Shown here: positions 21,070-31,727 of the stretch, piece by piece
Position numbering within the stretch: position 1 is the first letter of the stretch
Layout: each line of letters starts with the position of its first letter
NCBI GenBank assembly: GCA_003240695.1
Contig: QFNC01000009.1
Location: 1-64,000, forward strand
From: Pseudoxanthomonas suwonensis
Lineage (GTDB): Bacteria > Pseudomonadota > Gammaproteobacteria > Xanthomonadales > Xanthomonadaceae
Direction of reading: 5' to 3'
DNA length: 64,000 nt
Notes under the pieces: generated by a model
Told to the model about the DNA's origin: nothing
What the model saw: only the letters and a program-made list of their open reading frames with translations
Database searches by the model: none
Position numbers and translations under genes: made by a program

Positions 21070-21648
21070 TCAGCCGGAGGATGCCGGCAGCGCCAGCGCT
21101 GCCAGATGCCGCCGGTAATGACGCAGTTCTGCGATGGAATCGCGCACGTCGCTCAGCGCAGTGTGCGCGCTTTCCTTGGCGAATGCGGCGGCCACTTCCG
21201 GCGCCCAGCGCCTGGCCAGTTCCTTCAGCGTGCTCACGTCCAGGTTGCGGTAGTGGAAATAACGCTCCAGCTCAGGCATCTGCCGGGCCAGGAAGCGGCG
21301 GTCCTGGCAGATGGAGTTGCCGCACATCGGCGAGATGCGCTCGGGCACCCAGTCGCGCAGGAATGCCAGCGTGCGCGCCTGCGCCTGATGCATCGGCACG
21401 CCTTCTTCCAGCACCCGCTCCCACAGGCCGGACCGGCCATGCTGGGTGCGGTTCCACTCGTCCATAGCCTCCAGGGTGGCCAGCGGATGGGCGATGGCCA
21501 GTTCCGGACCTTCGGCCAGCACGTTCAAATGCGCATCGGTCACGATGGTGGCGATTTCCAGGATAGCATCGTGCTGGGTGTCCAGCCCGGTCATTTCCAG
21601 ATCGATCCAGATCAGGCGGGTATCGGGCATGTCGGTTGCGGCGGTCAT
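21070..21648 (-). CDS. orn: oligoribonuclease
   Basis: A 192-residue DEDDh 3'-5' exonuclease that degrades 2-5-base RNA fragments and pGpG, thereby finishing c-di-GMP turnover. Active-site motifs are DLEMTGLD (residues 16-23), [12 protein letters not shown] and the final [13 protein letters not shown] with catalytic His and Asp. The start at 21648 gives a length close to the E. coli enzyme (181); the ATG at 21630 is an alternative and neither has a clear ribosome site. The GGDEF/EAL protein at 53177 would produce the pGpG substrate. Confidence 0.95.
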   Translation of the reverse strand: MTAATDMPDTRLIWIDLEMTGLDTQHDAILEIATIVTDAHLNVLAEGPELAIAHPLATLEAMDEWNRTQHGRSGLWERVLEEGVPMHQAQARTLAFLRDWVPERISPMCGNSICQDRRFLARQMPELERYFHYRNLDVSTLKELARRWAPEVAAAFAKESAHTALSDVRDSIAELRHYRRHLAALALPASSG

Positions 21649-21685
21649 GGTGTGGCTGCGCGGGAGATGCGGCATGATACTCGGC

Positions 21686-22144
21686 ATGCCGCAGACCGCC
21701 TCCATCACCCATTACGCCATCCTCACTGCGATGCTGGCACCGGCATTGCTGATGGCGGCCACGGCGTCGCTGCTGGTGTCGGCCAATGCCCGACTGGCAC
21801 GCGTGGTGGACCGCTTGCGTACGCTGATCGTGGAATGGAAGCACGACGCACCCGACCGCGCCTTCCGCGACGACCAGATCCGGCGCCACCGGCAGCGTGC
21901 GCATCTGGTACTGAGCGCCTGCCGCATGCTGTATGGCGCACTGGCCGGATTCGTGGGTACCAGCCTGTCGCTGGCCGTGGATGCCTTTCTCGGCTTCCGC
22001 CTGGGCGTGCTGCCGACGGCGCTGGCGGTGGTGGGCGTGCTGTTCCTGCTGCTGGCCAGCATGGCGATGTGGAGGGAAGTGACGCTGTCGGTGCGCAGTT
22101 TCGATCTGGAATTGGATCAGGAACTGGATCAGCGGCGCCAATGA
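21686..22144 (+). CDS. DUF2721 membrane protein
   Basis: A 152-residue protein with an N-terminal membrane helix (residues 11-32), a charged cytoplasmic stretch rich in Arg/His, and two further helices (about 78-100 and 106-128). Layout and the N-terminal [22 protein letters not shown] match the DUF2721 family of unknown function. It is divergent from orn and its stop overlaps the next gene's start (ATGA), which suggests coupled translation with yggS. Confidence 0.8.
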   Translation: MPQTASITHYAILTAMLAPALLMAATASLLVSANARLARVVDRLRTLIVEWKHDAPDRAFRDDQIRRHRQRAHLVLSACRMLYGALAGFVGTSLSLAVDAFLGFRLGVLPTALAVVGVLFLLLASMAMWREVTLSVRSFDLELDQELDQRRQ

Positions 22145-22929
22145 TGGCCATCGCATCGCCCGATCCGGACCAGATCGCACGCGTCCGCGCGAATCTGCAG
22201 AGCGTGCAGGCACGCATCGCCGAGGCCTGCCGGCAGGCCGGACGCGATCCGGCCGATGTGCGTCTGCTGCCGGTCAGCAAGACGGTGGATGCGGGCAGGC
22301 TGCGCGCGGCGCATGCCGCCGGCTGCCGCTGGCTGGGCGAGAACAAGGTGCAGGAAGCGCAGCAGAAGTCGCAGGCACTGGCCGATCTGCCGGGACTGCT
22401 CTGGTCGATCATCGGCCATCTGCAGACCAACAAGGCACGCGACGTGGCCCGGTTTGCCGACGAATTCCAGGCGCTGGACAGTCTGCGCGTGGCCGAGGCA
22501 CTCGAACGCCGTCTGCAGATCGAAGGGCGCGGTCTGGACGTGTTCGTGCAGGTCAATACTTCGGGCGAGCCCAGCAAGTTCGGACTGGCGCCGGATGCGG
22601 TGCCGGCATTCGTCCGCGAACTGCGTGCCTACCCGGCCCTGCGGCTGCGCGGGCTGATGACGCTGGCCGTGTTTTCCAGCGATGCCGACGCCGTGCGTGC
22701 CTGTTTCCGGCGTCTGCGCGAGCTGCGCGATGCCATTGCCGACACGGCCCATGCGGTCGATGCGCGCGAGCTGTCGATGGGCATGTCCGGCGATTACGAA
22801 CTGGCGATTGCCGAAGGTGCCACGGTGGTGCGCATCGGCCAGGCGATCTTCGGTGCGCGCCCGACGCCTGACAGCCATTACTGGCCGGATGCCGGCCATC
22901 GATCGCTGTCCTCTGCCAACGGCAATTGA
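22141..22929 (+). CDS. yggS: YggS, pyridoxal-phosphate homeostasis protein
   Basis: A 262-residue PROSC/YggS-family protein. Lys47 in LLPVSKTVD is the residue that binds pyridoxal phosphate; other family motifs are GENKVQEAQQK, WSIIGHLQTNKAR and ELSMGMSGDYELAIAEGATVVRIG near the end. It has no known catalytic activity and keeps free PLP and amino acid pools in balance. Overlap with the DUF2721 gene implies co-expression. It converges on the tadA fusion with 16 bases between. Confidence 0.95.
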   Translation: MMAIASPDPDQIARVRANLQSVQARIAEACRQAGRDPADVRLLPVSKTVDAGRLRAAHAAGCRWLGENKVQEAQQKSQALADLPGLLWSIIGHLQTNKARDVARFADEFQALDSLRVAEALERRLQIEGRGLDVFVQVNTSGEPSKFGLAPDAVPAFVRELRAYPALRLRGLMTLAVFSSDADAVRACFRRLRELRDAIADTAHAVDARELSMGMSGDYELAIAEGATVVRIGQAIFGARPTPDSHYWPDAGHRSLSSANGN

Positions 22930-22945
22930 CACCGGTGCCCGCGAA

Positions 22946-23958
22946 TCAGCGGCGCTGGCGCTTGTCGCGGAAGTACCGGGTGAGCGCGGAACCGGCCTCT
23001 TCCGCCAGCACGCCACCGGTCACGGCAACGCGATGGTTGTGGCGCGGATCGGAAAGCAGGTCGAACACGCTGCCGGCCGCGCCGGTTTTCGGATCGAACG
23101 CGCCGAACACCACCCGTGCCAGTCGCGCGTGCACGGCGGCCATCGCACACATCGCGCACGGCTCCAGGGTGACATACAGCGTGCAGCCGATCAGACGGTG
23201 ATTGCCCAGTCGCTGCCCGGCGCGACGCATGGCCACGACTTCGGCATGCGCGGACGGATCCCATTCGGCGATGTTGCGGTTCCAGCCTTCGCCGATCACC
23301 TCGCCATCAGCCGACACCACCAGCGCGCCGACCGGGATCTCGTCGTCCTCGTGCTGTGCTCGCTGCGCCAGCACCAGTGCCTGGCGCATGAAACCGTCAT
23401 CCTGTGGCTGGATGGCATCGGCACGCTCGGCCTCGATCGATGCCGGCAGCTGCTTGCAGAACAGGCGGGTATCGGCCAATTCGCCGAGTGGTTTCAGTGC
23501 GAAGCCCGGAATCACGCCCACCTCGCGATAGCCATGGCGCCGATACAACGATGACGCGCCTTCCACCACGGAGGTATCGAGCACCAGCAGCGATCTGCCG
23601 CGCGCGATGGCCTGTGCTTCCACGGCCTGCAGCAGCGCTGCACCGACACCGCGGCCACGTGCCTCTGGCGAGACGATGAACTTGCCGAGTTCGGCGCGAT
23701 GCGGCTGGCTGGGCGCCATCGCCAGCAGCAGGGTCACGCTGCCGAGCAGCCGCTCTCCATCCAGCGCGCCGAGGATCACCCGCTCACCGCGTTCGGCGGC
23801 GGCAAAGGCGCCATCCCAGAACGCCAGCGCCTGGTCCACCGGCAACGGATGCATGAAGCCGACCGAACCGTTGCCGGCCACGGTGTCGATCAGGATGCGC
23901 GCCAGCCGCTCGCGCCAGCGCGCATCCAGTGCGACGATCCGCAGCGGCGCGGCGTCGC

Positions 23959-23968
<10 letters not shown>
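22946..23968 (-). CDS. tadA: GNAT acetyltransferase fused to tRNA adenosine deaminase TadA
   Basis: A single 340-residue frame holds two enzymes. Residues 7-172 are a GNAT N-acetyltransferase ([20 protein letters not shown] is the acetyl-CoA site; [12 protein letters not shown] the last strand-helix). Residues 191-340 are TadA, with the zinc motifs HAE (241-243, catalytic Glu243) and PCAMC (270-274). TadA makes inosine at position 34 of tRNA-Arg(ACG) and is usually about 150-170 residues and essential. No stop or usable internal start with a ribosome site separates the halves. The start overlaps the guaA stop (ATG at 23968 or GTG at 23962), so the gene is coupled to guaA. What the acetyltransferase acts on is unknown. 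Confidence 0.93.
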
Positions 23969-25530
<1,562 letters not shown>

Positions 25531-25537
25531 GCGCGGC

Positions 25538-25681
25538 TCACCGGATCTGCATGGCCAGGCCGATCGCCTCGGCAATGCTGCGCTCGCGCCAGCGCAGATA
25601 CAGCACCCAGCCGATGATGATGATGGCAGCCATCACCAGCATGGTCAGCAGCGACTTGCGACGTCGGAAGAACGGCAGCAT
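25538..25681 (-). CDS. 47-residue membrane protein between guaB and guaA
   Basis: A short ORF that would be missed by length cut-offs. The product starts [10 protein letters not shown], then has one hydrophobic helix (residues 11-29, [19 protein letters not shown]) and a charged end [18 protein letters not shown]. Positive residues before the helix predict a cytoplasmic N-terminus. GAGGTG lies four bases before the ATG and overlaps the guaB stop, so translation is probably coupled. The stop is seven bases before guaA. I know no family for it; a single-pass regulator or a leader peptide are both conceivable. Confidence 0.65.
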   Translation of the reverse strand: MLPFFRRRKSLLTMLVMAAIIIIGWVLYLRWRERSIAEAIGLAMQIR

Positions 25682-25689
25682 CGGGCACC

Positions 25690-27150
25690 TCAGCTCATGC
25701 GGTAGTTGGGGGGTTCGCGGGTGATCTGCACGTCATGCACATGCGATTCGCGCTGGCCGGCGCCGCTCACTTTCACGAACTGCGGCTTGTGGCGCATCTC
25801 CTCGATGCTGGCGCAGCCGCAGTAGCCCATCGTGGCACGCAGCCCGCCGGCCAGCTGATGCACCACGCCGGACAGCGGACCGCGATAGGGAACACGGCCT
25901 TCGATGCCTTCGGGCACCAGCTTGTCGGCGTCGCTGGTGTCCTGGAAGTAGCGATCCTTGCTGCCCTTTTCCATCGCGCCTAGCGAACCCATGCCGCGGT
26001 AGCTCTTGTAGCTGCGGCCCTGGAACAGTTCGGTTTCGCCGGGGCTTTCCTCAGTGCCGGCGAACAGGCCGCCGATCATGATGGTCGATGCACCGGCAGC
26101 CAGCGCCTTGCCAAGGTCGCCGGAATAGCGCACGCCGCCATCGGCGATCAGCGGGATGCGGTCCTGCAGCGCGTCGGCCACCATCGCGATCGCGGTGATC
26201 TGCGGCACGCCCACGCCCGCGACGATCCGCGTGGTGCAGATCGACCCGGGACCCACGCCCACCTTCACCGCATCCGCGCCGGCATCCAGCAAGGCCAGCG
26301 CGGCATCGCCGGTGACGATGTTGCCGCCGATCACCTGCAGCTTCGGCCAGGTCTTCTTGGCCCATGCGACCCGGTCGATCACGCTTTGCGAGTGGCCGTG
26401 CGCGGTATCGACGATGATCACGTCCACTTCCGCATCCACCAGCGCCGCGATGCGCTGCTCGGTGTCGCCGCCCACGCCGACTGCGGCGCCCACCAACAGC
26501 TGCTCGTCCTTGTCGTAGGCAGCATTCGGGTTGTCGCGCTTCTTCTGGATGTCCTTGACGGTGATGAGGCCGCGCAGGGCGAACTCGTCGTTGACCACCA
26601 GTACCTTCTCGATGCGGTACCGGTGGAACAGGTCGAGCACTTCGGCGTCGCTGGCGCCCTCCTTCACCGTGATCAGCTTGTCCTTGCGGGTCATGATGTT
26701 GTAGACCGGATCGTCGAGCTTCTTCTCGAAGCGCATGTCGCGGCCGGTGACGATGCCGACCAGCTGGCCCTGCGCATCCACCACCGGCACGCCGCTGATG
26801 TTCCGTGCCCGGGTGAGTTTGAGTACCTCGCCGATGGTGGCATCGGGCGTGACCGTGAACGGTTCGCGGATGATGCCGGATTCGAAGTTCTTCACCTTGC
26901 GCACCGCATCGGCCTGCTGCTGCCAGGTCATGTTCCTGTGCAGGATGCCGATGCCGCCCAGCTGGGCCATGGCGATGGCCAGGCGCGCATCGGTCACGGT
27001 GTCCATCGCAGCGGACACGATCGGCAGGTTCAGGCGCAGGCTGGCGGTGAGCTTCGCGGCAAGCGACACGTCCTTGGGCAGGACGGTGGAATGCGCCGGG
27101 ACGAGAGAGACATCGTCGTAGGTCAGCGCTTCGGCCAGGATGCGGAGCAT
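25690..27150 (-). CDS. guaB: IMP dehydrogenase
   Basis: A 486-residue IMPDH (E. coli 488). The TIM barrel is interrupted by two CBS domains (about residues 93-205). The active-site loop GPGSICTTR puts the catalytic cysteine at 305, the same number as in E. coli, and the GMGSLGAM flap follows. It oxidises IMP to XMP with NAD+, the first committed step to GMP. The start at 27150 begins [19 protein letters not shown] as in the family. Confidence 0.97.
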   Translation of the reverse strand: MLRILAEALTYDDVSLVPAHSTVLPKDVSLAAKLTASLRLNLPIVSAAMDTVTDARLAIAMAQLGGIGILHRNMTWQQQADAVRKVKNFESGIIREPFTVTPDATIGEVLKLTRARNISGVPVVDAQGQLVGIVTGRDMRFEKKLDDPVYNIMTRKDKLITVKEGASDAEVLDLFHRYRIEKVLVVNDEFALRGLITVKDIQKKRDNPNAAYDKDEQLLVGAAVGVGGDTEQRIAALVDAEVDVIIVDTAHGHSQSVIDRVAWAKKTWPKLQVIGGNIVTGDAALALLDAGADAVKVGVGPGSICTTRIVAGVGVPQITAIAMVADALQDRIPLIADGGVRYSGDLGKALAAGASTIMIGGLFAGTEESPGETELFQGRSYKSYRGMGSLGAMEKGSKDRYFQDTSDADKLVPEGIEGRVPYRGPLSGVVHQLAGGLRATMGYCGCASIEEMRHKPQFVKVSGAGQRESHVHDVQITREPPNYRMS

Positions 27151-27211
27151 GTGCGTTCCGGTGGCTGGGAAGCGGCCCATTGTAGCGCGTCGCGGCCCGG
27201 CCCGGCCATGG

Positions 27212-28117
27212 TCAACGGCCCAGCGGCTGCTGGTCCTGTCCGGCGGTTTCCGGCGGCAGCAGCTGCAGCTCGGCGGCTTCCAGCGTGTTCTGCATCAGGG
27301 TGGCCACGGTCATCGGACCGACGCCGCCGGGTACCGGGGTGATCCAGCTGGCGCGCTGCGCGGCGGCGTCGAACTGCACATCGCCCACCAGCCGGCCGTC
27401 GTCGATGCGGTTGATGCCCACGTCGATGACCACCGCGCCCGGCTTCACCCAGTCGCCGGGAATCAGCCCGGGCCGACCCACCGCCACCACCAGGATGTCG
27501 GCCCCACGCACGGCCGCTTCCAGCACGGCAGGCGGAGTGAACTTGTGGCAGCTGGTCACGGTGCAGCCGGCGATCCACAGTTCCATCGCCATCGGCCGGC
27601 CGACGTGATTGGACACCCCGACGATGGTGGCATTGCGTCCGCGCACCGGCCGGTCGGTGTTGGCCAGCAGCGTCATCACGCCGCGCGGCGTGCAGGGCCG
27701 CAGGCCCAATTGCCGCAGCGCCAGATGACCCACGTTTTCGGGATGGAAACCGTCCACGTCCTTTCGCGGATCGATGGCATGGATCAGCCGGGTGGCATCG
27801 GGAATGCCGGGCAGCGGCAGCTGCACCAGGATGCCGTGGATGTCGGGATTGTGGTTCAGCGCACCGATCAGAGCCAGCAGGTCGGCCTCGCGGGTGCCGG
27901 CCGGCAGGTCGTAGTCGAAGGCCTGGATGCCGACCTTATCGGCCGCCCGGCGCTTGTTGCGCACGTAGCTCTGCGAGGCGGGATCGCTGCCGACCAGGAT
28001 CACTGCCAGCCCCGGACGCGGCTGTCCGGCCGCCACGCGGGCATCCACGCGCAGCTTCAGCCGGTCCAGCAGGTCATCGGCAATGCGCTTGCCATCCAGA
28101 AGGCGGGCCTGGGTCAT
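27212..28117 (-). CDS. folD: FolD, methylene-THF dehydrogenase/cyclohydrolase
   Basis: A 301-residue bifunctional folate enzyme interconverting 5,10-methylene- and 10-formyl-tetrahydrofolate with NADP. Family motifs are [14 protein letters not shown] with the catalytic Tyr and Lys (near residue 50-56), [14 protein letters not shown], the Rossmann [11 protein letters not shown] and [14 protein letters not shown]. It supplies one-carbon units for purine synthesis and sits upstream of the gua genes on the same strand, 61 bases away. Confidence 0.96.
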   Translation of the reverse strand: MTQARLLDGKRIADDLLDRLKLRVDARVAAGQPRPGLAVILVGSDPASQSYVRNKRRAADKVGIQAFDYDLPAGTREADLLALIGALNHNPDIHGILVQLPLPGIPDATRLIHAIDPRKDVDGFHPENVGHLALRQLGLRPCTPRGVMTLLANTDRPVRGRNATIVGVSNHVGRPMAMELWIAGCTVTSCHKFTPPAVLEAAVRGADILVVAVGRPGLIPGDWVKPGAVVIDVGINRIDDGRLVGDVQFDAAAQRASWITPVPGGVGPMTVATLMQNTLEAAELQLLPPETAGQDQQPLGR

Positions 28118-28179
28118 GCGGGCGGGCGTACGGCAGCGGCGAAGCGGTGATTATCGCCGATGCAGCCCAGCCCGTTCGC

Positions 28180-28671
28180 TCAGCCCTTGCCTGCCAAGGC
28201 TGCCTCGATCGTGGCCACGTCGATCTTCGTCATGGTCATCATCGCCTCCATCGCGCGTTTGGCAGCAGCGCGGTCGGGATTGGACATCGCGTCCATCAGC
28301 ACGCGCGGGGTGATCTGCCAGGAAAACCCCCAGCGATCCTTGCACCATCCGCATTGGCTTTCCTCGCCGCCGTTGTCGACGATCGCGTTCCAGTAACGGT
28401 CGGTTTCTTCCTGGTCGTCTGTCAATATCTGGAAACTGACCGCCTGGTTCGGCTTGAATTCCGGCCCGCCGTTCAAGCCCAGGAACGGTCTGCCCAGCAC
28501 GCTGAATTCGACGGTGATTTCCTCGCCCTGCTTGGTGCCCGGGTTGTCTGCCGGCGAATCGGAGGCGCGTCCCATCCGACTGTCCGGAAACGTGCTGGTG
28601 TAGAACTCCGCGGCTTCGCGCGCCTGGCCCTTGTCGAACCAGAGACAGGTCAACAGTTTCTGCTTGCTCAT
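28180..28671 (-). CDS. VOC-superfamily protein (PhnB/3-dmu-9_3-mt type)
   Basis: A 163-residue glyoxalase-fold protein. It starts MSKQKLLTCLWFDKGQAREA and has the family hallmarks FYTSTFPDSR, FLGLNGGPEFKPNQAVSFQI, and CGWCKDRWGFSWQITP. The common annotation as 3-demethylubiquinone methyltransferase is not supported by biochemistry; the substrate is unknown. It lies 15 bases after the DUF1428 gene on the same strand and is probably cotranscribed. Confidence 0.85.
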   Translation of the reverse strand: MSKQKLLTCLWFDKGQAREAAEFYTSTFPDSRMGRASDSPADNPGTKQGEEITVEFSVLGRPFLGLNGGPEFKPNQAVSFQILTDDQEETDRYWNAIVDNGGEESQCGWCKDRWGFSWQITPRVLMDAMSNPDRAAAKRAMEAMMTMTKIDVATIEAALAGKG

Positions 28672-28686
28672 CGCAGCTCTCCTTGA

Positions 28687-29400
28687 TCAGGCGTCCAGGA
28701 TCGGCTCAAAACCGCCCCAGAACATGCGCTTGCCGTCGAACGGCATGTCGCTGGCCGACATGTCCGGATCGTCCATCAGCTTCTGCCAGGCAGCATCGCG
28801 GGTGGCCTTGTCCGGCCACTGGATGAAGGAATACACCACCGCTTCGCCCGCTTCGGCCTTCACCGCGCGGCGGTAATCGGTCACCTTGCCATCGGGCACG
28901 TCATCGCCCCAGGCCTCGACCACGCGTACGGCGCCCAGCTCGCGGAACTTGCGGGTGGTCTTCTGCGCCAAGTCCACATAGGCCTGCTTGTTGCCCTCCG
29001 GCACCGGGGTCACCATGCCATCCACATAGCCGGCCTTGGCATCGCCGCTGTCGTCGATCAGCGATTCGAAGCCGCCGTAGATCATGCGCTTGCCGTCGAA
29101 CGGCATCGTTTCGGCCATCTTTTCCATGCGCGGATCGGCCATTATTTTCTCACTCACCGCGTCGCGGGTGTTGCGGTCGGGATATTCGAACCAGCTGAAC
29201 ACCACGGTTTCATCCGGCCTGGCCTGCACGGCACGGCGGAAATCGGTGAGCTTGCCGTCCTGGACGTCGTCGCCCCAGTTTTCCACCGTACGGCGCACGC
29301 CGTGTTCCTTCAAGATCGCCAGCCCTTCCTTGGCATGCTGGATGTAGTCGTCTTTCTTCGCCGTCGGCACGGCTGTCACGAAACCTTCGAAGTACGTCAC
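28687..29400 (-). CDS. tandem DUF1428 protein
   Basis: A 237-residue protein made of two DUF1428 (YbaA-like) copies, residues 1-119 and 120-237. Each copy holds the matching motifs WGDDV.DGK.TD.RRAV, a YxxWPDKxTRDA-like segment and MPFDGKRM..GGFE, so the gene arose by internal duplication. E. coli YbaA has a single copy of about 117 residues. The family adopts a ferredoxin-like dimeric barrel; a fused pair would form the barrel within one chain. GTG at 29400 is preceded by GGAGAG at four bases. Its function is unknown. Confidence 0.88.
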   Translation of the reverse strand: MTYFEGFVTAVPTAKKDDYIQHAKEGLAILKEHGVRRTVENWGDDVQDGKLTDFRRAVQARPDETVVFSWFEYPDRNTRDAVSEKIMADPRMEKMAETMPFDGKRMIYGGFESLIDDSGDAKAGYVDGMVTPVPEGNKQAYVDLAQKTTRKFRELGAVRVVEAWGDDVPDGKVTDYRRAVKAEAGEAVVYSFIQWPDKATRDAAWQKLMDDPDMSASDMPFDGKRMFWGGFEPILDA

Positions 29401-29567
29401 GGGACTCTCCGCTGTTGGGGGGGAATGGATCGATGCAGCACGGTACGGCGTGGTGCGATGGCAGCGATGCGCTACGTATGTTACGGCGGTTAACATTAAA
29501 TCCACGTGACGCGGCTTTCTGCATGGGCTGACGGTCTAGAATCGATGTTTTCAGTCTGGATGGCCGC

Positions 29568-29888
29568 ATGTCCTCCACCCCGTTCGATGGCTCGCGCCAG
29601 GATGCGATCCAGGCCGCTGCATTCCGTCGTCTGCTGCAGCATCTGATGCAGGAGCGTGCGGACGTGCAGAACATCGACCTGATGATCCTGGCCGGGTTCT
29701 GCCGCAACTGTCTGGCCGACTGGTACCGCGAAGCGGCTGCGGAACGCGGCGTGGAACTGGACAAGGATGCCGCGCGCGATCTCGTGTACGGCGGGTCGTT
29801 CGCCGCCTGGAAGGCGCGCCACCAGCGCGAGGCCACGCCGGAGCAACTGGCAGCTTTCGAACGCAGCCGCGGCACGCACGGCGAGTGA
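29568..29888 (+). CDS. DUF1244 protein
   Basis: A 106-residue protein of the DUF1244 family, a small helical fold of unknown function. The signature is NIDLMILAGFCRNCLADWYREAA (quoted in part: AGFCRNCLADWYREAA), with a Cys-x2-Cys pair, followed by DLVYGGSFAAWKARHQ. A -10-like TAGAAT lies at 29537-29542 with a weak -35 (CTTTCT at 29515). Its stop overlaps the start of the hydrolase gene by four bases. Confidence 0.86.
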   Translation: MSSTPFDGSRQDAIQAAAFRRLLQHLMQERADVQNIDLMILAGFCRNCLADWYREAAAERGVELDKDAARDLVYGGSFAAWKARHQREATPEQLAAFERSRGTHGE

Positions 29889-30655
29889 TCAGAGCCGCGC
29901 TGGTGGCACTGGGGCTGCTGCTGGCGTTGTATGCCGGGGTGTGTGCGCTGTTCTGGGTGAATCAGCGGTCGCTGCTGTACTTCCCCGCCGCGACTCGCGT
30001 GGACGCGCGCCAGACCGACTTCAGCCTGCCCCGACCCGATGCCACCCTGCGCGGCTGGGCACTGCAGCCGCAGCAGCCGTATCCGATCCTGTACTTCGGC
30101 GGCAACGCCGAGGCCGTGCAGTTCAATCGCGACGATTTCCGGCAGTGGTTCCCGCAGCGCAGCGTGTATCTGCTGGCCTACCGCGGCTACGGCGCGAGCG
30201 ATGGCAGCGCATCGCAGCAAGCCCTGTATGCCGATGCGCTGGCGCTGTACGATGCCGTGCGCAAGCGCCATCCCGGACAGCGAATCAGCGTGATCGGCCG
30301 CAGCCTGGGCAGTGGGATGGCGATCTACGTGGCCGCGTATCGTCCGGTGGACCGGCTGGTCCTGGTCACGCCGTTCGACAGCATGCAGGCGGTGGGTCAG
30401 GCGCATTTTCCGTGGCTGCCGGTACGCTGGCTGCTGCGCGACCGCTATCCCTCATCGCAGTGGCTTCCACGGTACCAAGGGCCGTTGCTGGTGGTGCGGG
30501 CCGGGCGCGATGCCGTGATTCCCGCCATCAACACCCAGCGACTGATCGAAAGTGCATCCGCCCCGCCGCAGCTGCTGGAGCTGCCGCGTGCCGATCACAA
30601 CGATGTGCACACCCAGCCGGAATACGGCCCGGCGATGGCCGATTTCCTGCGCTGA
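29885..30655 (+). CDS. membrane-anchored alpha/beta hydrolase
   Basis: A 256-residue serine hydrolase with an N-terminal membrane anchor (residues 4-26, AALVALGLLLALYAGVCALFW). The oxyanion strand reads ILYFGGNAE, the nucleophile is Ser140 in GRSLGSG, and the catalytic His is probably in RADHNDVH near the end; Asp lies in AGRDAVIP. The layout is that of the BEM46/YfhR group, whose substrates are unknown. GTG start within the DUF1244 stop (GTGA) implies coupled expression. Confidence 0.88.
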   Translation: MIRAALVALGLLLALYAGVCALFWVNQRSLLYFPAATRVDARQTDFSLPRPDATLRGWALQPQQPYPILYFGGNAEAVQFNRDDFRQWFPQRSVYLLAYRGYGASDGSASQQALYADALALYDAVRKRHPGQRISVIGRSLGSGMAIYVAAYRPVDRLVLVTPFDSMQAVGQAHFPWLPVRWLLRDRYPSSQWLPRYQGPLLVVRAGRDAVIPAINTQRLIESASAPPQLLELPRADHNDVHTQPEYGPAMADFLR

Positions 30656-30658
30656 GGC

Positions 30659-31714
30659 TCAGCGGCCGGGAATGCGCTTGCTGGGGTCGGTTTCCACCGC
30701 CGGCAGCGGATTGGACATCGTTCCCGGCGGCGGGCAGCGCGGCACGCTGGAACCCACCACGCACACGGTGCAGCACGGCGGCGCCGCAGGCATGCCGCCG
30801 CCGGAACGAATCTGCGGCGCCGGTGGCGGCAGCGCGGCCAGTTCGGAGCCCGATTTCAGTTTCAGCAGCACCGCCCAGTCCTGGCGGTTGGCGTTGCAGG
30901 CGTCGGCTTGGTCGGGGTTGCATTCCGGCCCGCCGGGCGTACGGATGGGCAGGTCGGCGAAGTAGCCATTCGGAGCCAGCCGCAGTTTGCGCAGGGTCAC
31001 GGCTTGGTTGACGTTGCCGCCCACCAGATACGCCAGTTGCGAGTTGCCCGGATTCACGCCCACCACGATGTCGCAGTGCATGCCCAGGCCCTCGTTGTTC
31101 GACTGGCTGAGCAGGCTGGCCAGATCGGCAAAGCCGAAAGTGCGCGATGCCACCCGCACGTAGCACAGCAAATCGCCCAGCGCTGGCCGCGCGCTGCGCG
31201 GGTCGTGCACGGTGTACGGGCTGGGCTGCGAGCTGCGGTAGGCGTCGCGCACGTAGTTGACATGGCTGGCCGAACCGTTGAATCCGGGCACCTGGGCTTC
31301 GCGCATCACCCACGACACGAATGCTGCCGACCAGGGCGTGTCGATGATGAAGCTGCGGCATGCCGGCGACGGATAGCTGGCCGACGCCGCGTAGCCGCAT
31401 TCGCTGGCCCCGGCGCGTCCGTAGGCGGAACCGAGCAGGCCGCTGTCGTTCCAGTATTTGGCCACGTGGCGCCAGGCTTCGCCGCCATCGGCCAGGCGAC
31501 TGTTTTCGGCCTCGTAGATCTGCGGCCCGTAGGTGCGGCCGTCGGCGTCGATGAACGGGCGGAACCAGTGCTGGTTGGCTTCGCAAGCCACCGCGGCGAT
31601 GCGCTGCGCGGTGACTGCCGAGCGGGTCTGCGTGCGCAGCAGCGGGCACGGATCGGCTGCAAACACGGGCAATGCCATCAGCAGCAGCAGGACGGACGAC
31701 AGCAGACGGCGCAT
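30659..31714 (-). CDS. exported DUF2272 protein
   Basis: A 351-residue protein with a signal peptide (MRRLLSSVLLLLMALPVFAA). The DUF2272 domain covers about residues 80-250, with PWSAAFVSWVMREA, SHVNYVRDA, RPALGDLLCYVR and HCDIVVGVNPGNSQLAYLVGGN, a layout reminiscent of NlpC/P60-like Cys-His hydrolases but not proven. The C-terminus is Pro- and Cys-rich (PPCCTVCVVGSSVPRCPPPG). It is probably periplasmic or envelope-bound. It stands 13 bases after the MoeB-like gene, in the same direction. Confidence 0.82.
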   Translation of the reverse strand: MRRLLSSVLLLLMALPVFAADPCPLLRTQTRSAVTAQRIAAVACEANQHWFRPFIDADGRTYGPQIYEAENSRLADGGEAWRHVAKYWNDSGLLGSAYGRAGASECGYAASASYPSPACRSFIIDTPWSAAFVSWVMREAQVPGFNGSASHVNYVRDAYRSSQPSPYTVHDPRSARPALGDLLCYVRVASRTFGFADLASLLSQSNNEGLGMHCDIVVGVNPGNSQLAYLVGGNVNQAVTLRKLRLAPNGYFADLPIRTPGGPECNPDQADACNANRQDWAVLLKLKSGSELAALPPPAPQIRSGGGMPAAPPCCTVCVVGSSVPRCPPPGTMSNPLPAVETDPSKRIPGR

Positions 31715-31727
31715 CGGCGGATTCCTC

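Noticed and set aside
28180..28671. Ubiquinone-pathway 3-demethylubiquinone methyltransferase
   Set aside because: The family name is misleading; the protein is a VOC-fold PhnB-like protein without a SAM-binding motif.
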